Assembly: GCA_029247365.1 (NCBI GenBank)
Contig: JAQWLJ010000038.1
Span: 1 to 64,000 of the forward strand
Reading direction: 5' to 3'
Length of the DNA: 64,000 nucleotides
From: Acidimicrobiales bacterium
GTDB lineage: Bacteria > Actinomycetota > Acidimicrobiia > Acidimicrobiales > Aldehydirespiratoraceae
Below, in pieces: positions 53,011-60,285 of this stretch. Below the pieces are notes generated by a model. That model saw only the letters and a list, made by a program, of their open reading frames with translations. It did not search any database and was not told where the DNA came from. A program made the translations under genes and the position numbers. Each line of letters starts with the position of its first letter. The first letter of the stretch is position 1.

Positions 53011-53643
53011 ATGCTCACGGCCGTGCGTATCGACGTCATCGACCACTCCGTGGTTGCCGCCCAACTGACCGAAATGCGAGCGGCGGTGACCGAACGTCCT
53101 CGTTTTCGGGATTTACTCCACCGCATCTCACGAACCCTCGTGTACGAAGCAGCCCGCGCGATCCCTCTCGAGTCGATCACCATCGAGACGCCGATGGGCT
53201 CCGCCACGGGAGTCGAACTCGTCCAGCAGCCGGTACTCGTCCCGATCCTGCGCTCCGGACTCGGCATGCTTGATGCTGCGCTCGAAGCGCTACCGCACGC
53301 CGAGACCGGCTTCCTCGGCCTCAAGCGAGACGAGGCGACGCTGCGGCCTGAGGTGTACATGAACACGATTCCACCGCTCGACGGACGATCAGCGTTCCTC
53401 CTCGATCCGATGCTCGCAACCGGCGGTTCAGCCAACTACGCCGCGACGCAGGCGTTGGAGCGAGGGTCGGGCGAGGTCACGCTCGTGGTCCTGCTTGCGG
53501 CGCCCGAGGGCATCGATGCGGTGCGTGACGCCGGAGTGGTTGATCGGGTGGTTACTGCTTCGATCGACTCACACCTGAATGACATCGGTTTCATAGTTCC
53601 CGGCCTCGGTGACGCCGGCGACCGGCAGTACGGAGTCGACTGA
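53011..53643 (+). CDS. upp: Uracil phosphoribosyltransferase
   Basis: This 210-residue enzyme converts uracil plus PRPP to UMP. It has the family start (RIDVIDHSVVAAQLTEMRAA), FRDLLHRISRTLVYEAARAI, VPILRSGLGMLDAALEALP and the PRPP loop FLLDPMLATGGSANYA. ATG 53011 best fits the family length; the same frame is open upstream into the lipoprotein-like leader. The gene lies downstream of the deaminase and the importer, fitting a nucleobase and nucleoside salvage group. Confidence 0.93.
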   Translation: MLTAVRIDVIDHSVVAAQLTEMRAAVTERPRFRDLLHRISRTLVYEAARAIPLESITIETPMGSATGVELVQQPVLVPILRSGLGMLDAALEALPHAETGFLGLKRDEATLRPEVYMNTIPPLDGRSAFLLDPMLATGGSANYAATQALERGSGEVTLVVLLAAPEGIDAVRDAGVVDRVVTASIDSHLNDIGFIVPGLGDAGDRQYGVD

Positions 53644-53645
53644 CG

Positions 53646-54569
53646 GTGGACCGACATCTCATCGCCGTCGAACCCGCTACCCGCCCTGCGATGCACGAAA
53701 TCATGGTCGCTGCCGTCGAGGAGGCGGGCGGAACCGTTGTGCCGATCGAACAGGCCAGCGCCTTGATGTTTGCGGATCCGATGGCGGCCAACGCCTTCCG
53801 CGGCATTCTTGATCCCGCTCCCAACGTCGAGTGGGTCCAGCTGCCCTACGCTGGCATCGAGACGTTCTCGCACAACCTCGACACCGACCGCATCTGGACG
53901 TGTGGCAAGGGCGTGTACGCAGCTCCCGTCGCCGAGTGGATCCTGACCGCGGTGCTCGCATCATTTCGCGCGATACCTCGCTACGTGCGTGCGACGAGCT
54001 GGCAGAGCCAGGAAGGTCGAGATCTACGCGGGGCCAAACTTGCGATTCTCGGCGGCGGCGGCATCACCGATGCCTTCATGGAACTCACCGCTGCGTTCGA
54101 GTGCGATGTCACCGTGGTGCGCCGACGAGACACGCCATACCCGGGGGCCTCGCGCACGATGACCACCGACCATCTGCACCAGGCAATCAGCGATGCCGAT
54201 GCGGTGATCATTGCGCTGTCACTCACCGAAGAGACGACCGGGATCATCGACGCGGCGGCGCTCGCGGCGATGCGATCCGATGCCTTCCTGCTCAATGTTG
54301 GTCGTGGTGGCCATGTCGTCACCGCAGACCTCGTCGATGCGTTGCGCAATGGCGTGATCCAGGGCGCAGTACTCGACGTGACCGATCCCGAGCCGCTCCC
54401 CGACGGTCACCCCCTGTGGCACCTTGACAACTGTGTGATCACGCCGCATGTAGGGAACACGGCCGAGATGGGGCTCCCGCTCATCGCCGGGCGTGTTCGA
54501 GACAACGTCGCTCGCTGGATCGCCGGCGACGATCTCCTCGGGCCCGTCAACGTCGACCTCGGCTACTAG
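53646..54569 (+). CDS. D-isomer-specific 2-hydroxyacid dehydrogenase family protein
   Basis: This 307-residue protein has the NAD domain near LRGAKLAILGGGGITDAFME (the usual GxGxxG is GGGGIT), then SLTEETTGIIDAAALAAMRS, LNVGRGGHVV, AVLDVTDPEPLPDGHPLW with the catalytic Glu, and NCVITPHVGN with the His. It reduces 2-oxo acids or oxidises D-2-hydroxy acids. GTG 53646 begins 2 bases after upp, so the two are probably co-transcribed. Confidence 0.88.
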   Translation: MDRHLIAVEPATRPAMHEIMVAAVEEAGGTVVPIEQASALMFADPMAANAFRGILDPAPNVEWVQLPYAGIETFSHNLDTDRIWTCGKGVYAAPVAEWILTAVLASFRAIPRYVRATSWQSQEGRDLRGAKLAILGGGGITDAFMELTAAFECDVTVVRRRDTPYPGASRTMTTDHLHQAISDADAVIIALSLTEETTGIIDAAALAAMRSDAFLLNVGRGGHVVTADLVDALRNGVIQGAVLDVTDPEPLPDGHPLWHLDNCVITPHVGNTAEMGLPLIAGRVRDNVARWIAGDDLLGPVNVDLGY

Positions 54570-54578
54570 CCTCACGCC

Positions 54579-55160
54579 ATGCTCGACCACGTCTTCACCG
54601 ATGCCATCGGCGCCCTGCGTGACGCGTTCGAGTTGGCCCGGCTGGAACGACAGGCGTTCGAAGAACGCTTCCAGTCCGACGTCCTCCTCGGCGATGTCAG
54701 CTGGCAGACCTCGTATGGGCTCCCCGGCGAAGGCCTGCCACCGCGCGTGCAGGCCGATATCGCCTGCACCTGGCCGACGTGGAGTCAGACGGCCTACCGG
54801 AGCTGGTACGTCGACGAGGACTTCACCGAACCCCCGCGTATCGAGATCGAGATTGTGTTCCGGCGCCAGCGGCTTTCTGCGGCGCCCGACCCGAAGGTCG
54901 TCCTCGACGCGCTTCCGCTTGACTCCCCTGCAATCGGCCGCGAAGCGCTCACCCGATCGGGACCCACGGTCGAGTCGATCTATGGCGATGACCTGAGCGA
55001 TCCCGAGTACGCGATTGAGGTCGGCTACGAGGGTTCGTACGAACTCAACGAGGCCCGACTCGAGGACGGCGCGAGTCTCGATGACGACTTCGGCGGCCTC
55101 GGTGGATGGATTGCGTCCACCCTGGTCCAGGTTGGTGACGTCGCTCTGGCCGAGCGGTGA
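54579..55160 (+). CDS. Uncharacterised protein, 193 residues
   Basis: This soluble acidic protein begins MLDHVFTDAIGALRDAFELA, with a helical start, then a beta-rich middle containing many aromatic residues (SWQTSYGLPGEGLPPRVQAD, CTWPTWSQTAYRSWYVDEDF, IEIEIVFRRQRLS) and an acidic tail. I do not recognise a family. TAGCCT stands 6 bases before ATG 54579 (54567-54572). It sits 10 bases before an enoyl-CoA hydratase gene and is likely co-transcribed with it. Confidence 0.7.
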   Translation: MLDHVFTDAIGALRDAFELARLERQAFEERFQSDVLLGDVSWQTSYGLPGEGLPPRVQADIACTWPTWSQTAYRSWYVDEDFTEPPRIEIEIVFRRQRLSAAPDPKVVLDALPLDSPAIGREALTRSGPTVESIYGDDLSDPEYAIEVGYEGSYELNEARLEDGASLDDDFGGLGGWIASTLVQVGDVALAER

Positions 55161-55170
55161 GAGACGATCG

Positions 55171-56007
55171 ATGACCGAACTCCCCTGGCTCAACGTCGAG
55201 GTCCACGACTCCCACACGGTGCTGACCCTTTGCCGCGAAGACGCGATGAACGCACTCACGCCCCCGATGGTGGCCGAACTCGACGTTGCGCTGCGCGACG
55301 CTGCAGCTCGCCGGTCGTGTCGTGCGATCATGCTCACCGCCGTTGGCAGGGGCTTTTGCGTCGGGATCGATGTCAAGGAGGTCGCGGTCCGCGACGCAGG
55401 CACCAGGGCCGGCGGTATCGACCCCCTCCTCGCTGGCTTCGAGAACCTCCATCATCGGCTCAGCGCAGTGATCCGCACGATCCACTCGCTACCGATCCCG
55501 GTCATCGCTGCCGTCAACGGGCACGCGATCGGCCTCGGCTTCGCCATCGCGGCGGCGTGCGATCTTCGGGTCGCTGGGCCAAGCGCAACGTTCGCCGATG
55601 GTTTCGTGAAGCGCGGTATCTCCGGCTGCGAGCTGGGCCTGTCGTATTTCCTTCCGCGGATCGTCGGGCCCGCAGTGGCTCATGAGCTGATGCTTACCGG
55701 CCGGCGGGTCCGTGCCGACGAGGCACTGGCGATTGGGCTCGTCAGCAGCGTGACCGATGACGTCGACGGTGCGGCGAACGAGCTCGTTTCTGCCCTGGCC
55801 GAGAACGCGCCGGCTGCTGTCTCGATGACCAAGGAAGTCATGTGGGCAAACCTCCACGCATCGAACCTCGACCAGGCACTGGCACTCGAAGCCCGTACCC
55901 AGTCGCTGCTGCGAGCGACGTTGGACGCCCAGGAAGCTCGAAAGGCCTTCCTAGAGAAGCGGGCGCCCCAGTTTGGCAACCCACCGACCAAGCGCCCGCT
56001 ACGCTGA
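55171..56007 (+). CDS. Enoyl-CoA hydratase/isomerase family protein (crotonase)
   Basis: This 278-residue crotonase-fold protein has the oxyanion-hole loop TAVGRGFCVGIDVKEVAV, the second loop VNGHAIGLGFAIAAACDLRV, FVKRGISGCELGLSYFLPRI with a Glu in the catalytic region and LTGRRVRADEALAIGLVSSV. It is typical of actinobacterial enoyl-CoA hydratases in beta-oxidation clusters. The ATG at 55171 follows the 193-residue protein gene by 10 bases. It converges on the dienoyl-CoA isomerase gene with 6 bases between stops. Confidence 0.9.
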   Translation: MTELPWLNVEVHDSHTVLTLCREDAMNALTPPMVAELDVALRDAAARRSCRAIMLTAVGRGFCVGIDVKEVAVRDAGTRAGGIDPLLAGFENLHHRLSAVIRTIHSLPIPVIAAVNGHAIGLGFAIAAACDLRVAGPSATFADGFVKRGISGCELGLSYFLPRIVGPAVAHELMLTGRRVRADEALAIGLVSSVTDDVDGAANELVSALAENAPAAVSMTKEVMWANLHASNLDQALALEARTQSLLRATLDAQEARKAFLEKRAPQFGNPPTKRPLR

Positions 56008-56013
56008 TCTCGC

Positions 56014-56877
56014 CTACAGGCCCCGACGCTGCTCGTTGAGGTCGTCGAAGGCAGCGTCGCGCTTCTCAGCCTGCGCGTTGAAAGCCTCCATCATGTCGGC
56101 CGGTTGAAACATGCCGGTCTGCCATAGCGAGATGAAGTCGAGACTCTCGGCCACCGAGTGATCGCGGGAGTAGATGATCGACTCCTTGGTCCCCTGGATG
56201 GCGAGGGGCGATTTGCTCGCAATCTCGGCTGCGATCTCGTGCACCGCTGACAGCATCGTCTCTTGATTGGCGTAGATCTCGTTGACTAGCCCAACTTCCT
56301 TCGCCCTTGCCGCAGGCATCCGAGCACCGGTATAGGCGAGTTCGCGAACCACACCCTCGGGGATCAGCTTTGGGAGCCGTTGGAGGGTGCCGACATCGGC
56401 GGTCATACCGATGTTGATCTCCTGAATACAGAACCAGGCGTCGTCGGTCGCGTAGCGACAGTCAGCCGCAGTCACGAAGTCGACCGCCCCGCCGACGGCG
56501 CCACCCTGAATGGCCGCCAACACGGGCATCCGGGCCTCTTCCAGGCAGGAGAACGTTCGCTGGAGATGACGCACATTTTTCCGGAGCACGGCCCGCTGGC
56601 GGCCGACCTCCTTGCTGGTGTTCCCCGTGGCAGGACCGTCGTTATTGCCGATGTTTGAGCCGGCAGTGAAGACCGAAAGGTCCATGCCGGCACAAAAGTG
56701 CTTGCCCGTCGACGAGATGACCAGGACCCGGGTGCCGCCAGAGTCGCTGAGCTCGTCGACGATCTCAGGAAGCTCCGTCCAGAAGGCCGGGATCATCGAG
56801 TTGAGTTCGTCGGGGCGCGAAAGGATCAAGTGGGCAACGCCCTCCGTCTCCTCGATCTCGAAACAGGTGTAGCCCAT
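56014..56877 (-). CDS. Crotonase family, delta3,5-delta2,4-dienoyl-CoA isomerase type
   Basis: This 287-residue protein has STGKHFCAGMDLSVFTAGSN and GGAVGGAVDFVTAADCRYAT, plus the segment EINIGMTADVGTLQRLPKLI. That segment matches the diagnostic 'aDvGTLqRlpk' of dienoyl-CoA isomerases, which handle odd-position double bonds in unsaturated fatty acids. ATG 56877 is preceded by TACCCT at 8 bases, so it may have its own start site in addition to read-through from the diiron gene upstream. Confidence 0.9.
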   Translation of the reverse strand: MGYTCFEIEETEGVAHLILSRPDELNSMIPAFWTELPEIVDELSDSGGTRVLVISSTGKHFCAGMDLSVFTAGSNIGNNDGPATGNTSKEVGRQRAVLRKNVRHLQRTFSCLEEARMPVLAAIQGGAVGGAVDFVTAADCRYATDDAWFCIQEINIGMTADVGTLQRLPKLIPEGVVRELAYTGARMPAARAKEVGLVNEIYANQETMLSAVHEIAAEIASKSPLAIQGTKESIIYSRDHSVAESLDFISLWQTGMFQPADMMEAFNAQAEKRDAAFDDLNEQRRGL

Positions 56878-56896
56878 GACGCCGAAGGGTACGGGA

Positions 56897-58102
56897 TCAG
56901 TCCCCGTTGGTCCCCATCGCTGCTGCGGCGGTTTCGTGCATTTCCTGAGCCCGATCATCGAAGTTCTCTGCTTCGAGGTCGTAGTCGATGAACTCGGCTC
57001 CAGTGTCAGGCAGATGTTCAAACTCGATGACGCCGATCTCGGTAAACCGCTCGCGCAGCCAACCCTCGCCGGCGTCAAGCAGGCCGAGCTTCTTGCAGTT
57101 TGGAACGATCTTAGAGAAGAGCATGCGCTGGAAGACCATGGCTTCCTCGGGGGCATTGAGCAGTCGTTCGGTCATGATCCGGCTGTCAACACCCATGTGC
57201 TCCCACACCTCTTGCTGGAGGAATCGATCGCGCATCCGCAGCGCTGCCTCGAAGGCGAACTCCTGGCGGTGCTGGATCTCGGCGGTAGTCATGTCCTGAT
57301 AGACCTCTTGCAAGCTGAGAACCCCGAAGGCCACATGGCGGGCTTCGTCGCTCATCACATAGCGCAGGAGCTTCTTGAGCAACGGCTCCTCGGTGAGGTC
57401 GTGCATGAAGCCAAAGGCCGCCAGTGCCAGGCCCTCGACCATGATCTGCATCCCGAGATAGGTCATATCCCACTCGGAGTCGTTGATGATGTCGTCGAGT
57501 AGCAGGCCGAGGTGGGCGTTGATCTGATAGCCGCCGTCGAGCTTCTCGTCGAGGTAACGAGCGAAGACCTCAACATGGCGAGCCTCATCGACGACCTGTT
57601 GGGCGGCGTAATACTTCGCGTCGATCCACGGCACCGTTTCAACAATCTTGGCGGTGCAGAGCAGCGCGCCCTGCTCGCCGTGAAGGAACTGGCTGAGGCG
57701 CCACTTGGCCGACTGAAGACCAAACTCGCGCCACTCCTTGTCGCCCCACTTGTAGAGCGGCGAGGAGGGGTCTTCCACATGCGACGGGTCCATCTGAAGT
57801 TCAGCCTGCAGGTTGAGCGCCTCGTACGGATCGACCTCAATCGACCAGTCCAGATCGGTGGTGGCGTTCCACTGGCTCGTCTTCGACTTCTCATAGAGCT
57901 TGTCGAGCTTGGGGCGCTCTCCCTTGTCGTAGTTCCATGTGAAGATCGCCTCGGCGTTGTCTTCGACGAGGTGGATCAGCTCATCCTTGTTCTGGTTCGC
58001 CTGCGCGATCTCCATGATCCGGTCGACGTTGTTGGGATCGGCGTAGCCCGTGAGAGCAGGACCGTCGGCGGCACCGGAATGCGGGTTATCGGTAATGGCC
58101 AT
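56897..58102 (-). CDS. Ferritin-like diiron protein (R2-like/AurF-like oxygenase candidate)
   Basis: This 401-residue helical protein has two EARH motifs, VVDEARHVEVFARYL and MSDEARHVAFGVLSLQ, and upstream Glu residues (LHGEQGALL and the MVEGLALAAFGF helix) that can complete a dinuclear iron site. Such proteins include N-oxygenases and other soluble diiron oxygenases; the reaction is open. GGAG lies about 9 bases before ATG 58102. It is 14 bases after a TetR gene, probably its regulator, and precedes the dienoyl-CoA isomerase, hinting at an unsaturated acyl substrate. Confidence 0.8.
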   Translation of the reverse strand: MAITDNPHSGAADGPALTGYADPNNVDRIMEIAQANQNKDELIHLVEDNAEAIFTWNYDKGERPKLDKLYEKSKTSQWNATTDLDWSIEVDPYEALNLQAELQMDPSHVEDPSSPLYKWGDKEWREFGLQSAKWRLSQFLHGEQGALLCTAKIVETVPWIDAKYYAAQQVVDEARHVEVFARYLDEKLDGGYQINAHLGLLLDDIINDSEWDMTYLGMQIMVEGLALAAFGFMHDLTEEPLLKKLLRYVMSDEARHVAFGVLSLQEVYQDMTTAEIQHRQEFAFEAALRMRDRFLQQEVWEHMGVDSRIMTERLLNAPEEAMVFQRMLFSKIVPNCKKLGLLDAGEGWLRERFTEIGVIEFEHLPDTGAEFIDYDLEAENFDDRAQEMHETAAAAMGTNGD

Positions 58103-58116
58103 GGGTTGAACTCCGA

Positions 58117-58743
58117 TCAGCCGCGGACAGCGGCCGGTTTAGGGGCAGGGGCAGGAAGCGCGGCACTGATGAGACGGTGGATGACCGCGTTCCACTCATC
58201 GGCTGGCGCTGTGGACTTGTCGATTGCGCCCATGACGACGAAGCCGAACGAGATCGCCTGACAAAGGGTCACGATGGCAGCGGTCGACAGCGCTGGGTCG
58301 ACGATCCCAGCCTCCTTGCCGTTATCAATGAGGAGGGCGAGATGTCCTTCTTCGTCACGAACTCTGGCATTGAAGAGCTCGCGGAAGTCCGGGTCGCGAC
58401 GCGCAGTAACCATCGCCTCAAGCAACAGTGCATCAGAGGCGGCCTCGCGGTCGAGCAAATGAGCGCCGAGGGATTCGAGAACGTCAGCGGCACTGGCTTG
58501 GGGCCCGGCTGCCAAGAGGTCGGCCACCTGCTGAACAAGCACGACATCAAGGGCATCTAGCAGGAGCTCCTGCTTCCCCTCCCAACGGCTGTAGATAGCG
58601 CCGGTGGTTACACCCGCCCGGCGGGCGATCGCAGCAACACCGGCCTTCTCGATGCCGCGGTCGGTGAAGACCTCGATCGCGGCCTGGAGCAGACGATCGG
58701 TGAGTTCGTCGCTTCTGGCACGAGGACCTAGCGGCTGGACCAT
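58117..58743 (-). CDS. TetR-family transcriptional regulator
   Basis: This 208-residue protein has the N-terminal TetR helix-turn-helix (LLQAAIEVFTDRGIEKAGVA, AIARRAGVTTGAIYSRWEGK) and a C-terminal ligand domain. TATCAT stands 6 bases before ATG 58743, and an inverted repeat overlaps it, so the gene probably represses itself and the diiron/isomerase genes that follow in the same direction. An acyl-CoA ligand is plausible (inference). Confidence 0.93.
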   Translation of the reverse strand: MVQPLGPRARSDELTDRLLQAAIEVFTDRGIEKAGVAAIARRAGVTTGAIYSRWEGKQELLLDALDVVLVQQVADLLAAGPQASAADVLESLGAHLLDREAASDALLLEAMVTARRDPDFRELFNARVRDEEGHLALLIDNGKEAGIVDPALSTAAIVTLCQAISFGFVVMGAIDKSTAPADEWNAVIHRLISAALPAPAPKPAAVRG

Positions 58744-58751
58744 GCACCGAT

Positions 58752-58767
58752 GATAACGACCATTATC
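58752..58767. promoter_or_regulatory. Inverted repeat over the tetR promoter
   Basis: GATAA (58752-58756), six bases, TTATC (58763-58767) straddle the TATCAT -10 box (58755-58750, reverse strand) of the tetR gene. This is the expected place for an autoregulatory operator. Confidence 0.55.
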
Positions 58768-58972
58768 CGCGCGTCAAGCGCACCCAGCGCTGACCTTTTG
58801 GCGATCTTCGCAACAATGGCCCTACTCATCGATGAAGCGCTGGCAATCGCAGCCAGCGCTGCGGGCGATTCGTTCGGCCCCTCAGCCGATCGTCTCCATC
58901 AGCGCCGGAACTTCGACAGCGCCGCGATGCTCGCCGTTGGCGTCGGCGTCGTCGCCTTGTTCGGCTGAGCGC

Positions 58973-59959
58973 TCAGATCAGCGTCGTCAGCTCGACGTGG
59001 GGGCGCGCACCCACGTGTGAGATGACCTCACCCGCAGCGATCGATCCAAGCTCGGCACACCCAGCCATATCGGCGCCGATCGAGAGGCCGTACATGAACC
59101 CCGCTGCGTACAGATCACCGGCGCCGGTAGCATCGACAACCCGCTCGACCGGGGTGACACCGATGTCGAGACGGTTGCCGCCGGCCATCACCACCGAACC
59201 CTTGGCGGAACGGGTGAGCGCCGCAACCTCGACCAGCTCGGCTATCTGGAGAGCGGCCGAGTCAAAGTCATCGGTCTCGAACATCGAGCAGACCTCCGCC
59301 TCGTTGGCGAATACGAGATCGACACGATCGGCGACCAGACCGAGCCACTCGTCGCGGTGACGATCGACGCAAAACGAATCGCTCAGGGTGAGCGACACAA
59401 TTCGGCCGGCAGCGGACGCGACGTTCATGGCGTGGCGAATTGCGTCCTTGGCCTCGGGTCGATCCCAGAGGTAGCCCTCGCAGTAGGTGATGGCTGCTGA
59501 CTCAACGAGCGTGTCGTCGATGTCGGAGGGGCTCAGGTAGGCGGAAATGCCGAGGAACGTGTTCATCGAACGCTCGCCATCGGGGGTCACCTGGATGAGT
59601 GACCGAGCAGTGGGCTCACCGGTGGTCGCAGCTGGGGCATCGAAGGCGACACCGCCAGACTGGGTGTCGTGGCGGAATACATCGCCGAGCTGATCGTCGC
59701 GGACCTTTCCGATGTACGACGCGTGACCGCCGAGGCTTGCGATCCCGGCCATCGTGTTGGCAGCCGAGCCACCGGAGGTTTCGATACCAGGCGGCATGGC
59801 TGCGTAGAGCGACGAGGCCCGCTCGGTATCGATGAGGGTCATTGCACCCTTGACCACGTCCTGCTCCGTGAGGAACTCCTCTGAGACGTTCGCGATCACG
59901 TCGACGATGGCGTTGCCGACGCCGACGACGTCGAGGGGCAGATCAGGGTTGGCGCGCAC
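58973..59959 (-). CDS. PfkB-family kinase, adenosine-kinase-like
   Basis: This 328-residue ribokinase-fold enzyme has VVGVGNAIVDVIANVSEEFL, the N-terminal signature GGSAANTMAGIASLGGHASY, and the C-terminal VDATGAGDLYAAGFMYGLSI with the catalytic Asp. The opening and 'GGSAANT' fit the adenosine kinase-like branch, which turns adenosine into AMP. That agrees with the nucleoside importer and adenosine deaminase upstream. GTG 59959 has GGAGG about 5 bases upstream, with TAGGGT (59992-59997) ahead of a leader of about 25 bases. Confidence 0.88.
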   Translation of the reverse strand: MRANPDLPLDVVGVGNAIVDVIANVSEEFLTEQDVVKGAMTLIDTERASSLYAAMPPGIETSGGSAANTMAGIASLGGHASYIGKVRDDQLGDVFRHDTQSGGVAFDAPAATTGEPTARSLIQVTPDGERSMNTFLGISAYLSPSDIDDTLVESAAITYCEGYLWDRPEAKDAIRHAMNVASAAGRIVSLTLSDSFCVDRHRDEWLGLVADRVDLVFANEAEVCSMFETDDFDSAALQIAELVEVAALTRSAKGSVVMAGGNRLDIGVTPVERVVDATGAGDLYAAGFMYGLSIGADMAGCAELGSIAAGEVISHVGARPHVELTTLI

Positions 59960-60067
59960 AGGGGCCTCCGGGCCGAGAGCGGAACCCGGGCACCCTAGCG
60001 CCGAGTGGGGCGCCGAGGGTGAGCGTCAGGCCACCTCTTCGAGCTCTCGTACCTTTGCGATCGCCGC

Positions 60068-60154
60068 CTAAAACCCCTCATCGTCGACGTCGACCTCCGA
60101 CTCAGGCCACTCAGCCAAGTCGTCGTAGTCCGTTCGATCTCGCTCGTCACTCAT
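60068..60154 (-). CDS. Possible small acidic protein, 28 residues
   Basis: The frame reads MSDERDRTDYDDLAEWPESE and on to VDVDDEGF with a natural stop. The composition is strikingly acidic, but no TANNNT or strong ribosome site precedes it. It fills part of the 326-base gap between the kinase and the aminopeptidase genes; nothing else is seen in that gap besides their promoters. Confidence 0.3.
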   Translation of the reverse strand: MSDERDRTDYDDLAEWPESEVDVDDEGF

Positions 60155-60285
60155 AACAGCCGCCTTGCTTGGTGGGAGGCGCACGGCTCTTTCGACCCGC
60201 ACTGGTTCAACCACACCTCCACGACGCACTCATCTCGTTTCCTTTACGGTCCCGTGTCGGTTGGGTCGGCAGTACTCTTCGCGGT

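Noticed and set aside
54219-55403. A 394-codon reverse open frame
   Set aside because: Antisense to the 2-hydroxyacid dehydrogenase, the 193-residue protein and the hydratase, all better supported on the forward strand.
58750-58968. A 72-codon forward frame between tetR and the PfkB gene
   Set aside because: Its start lies inside the tetR operator, no promoter hexamer or ribosome site precedes it, and only a weak hydrophobic end is visible. A small protein cannot be excluded.
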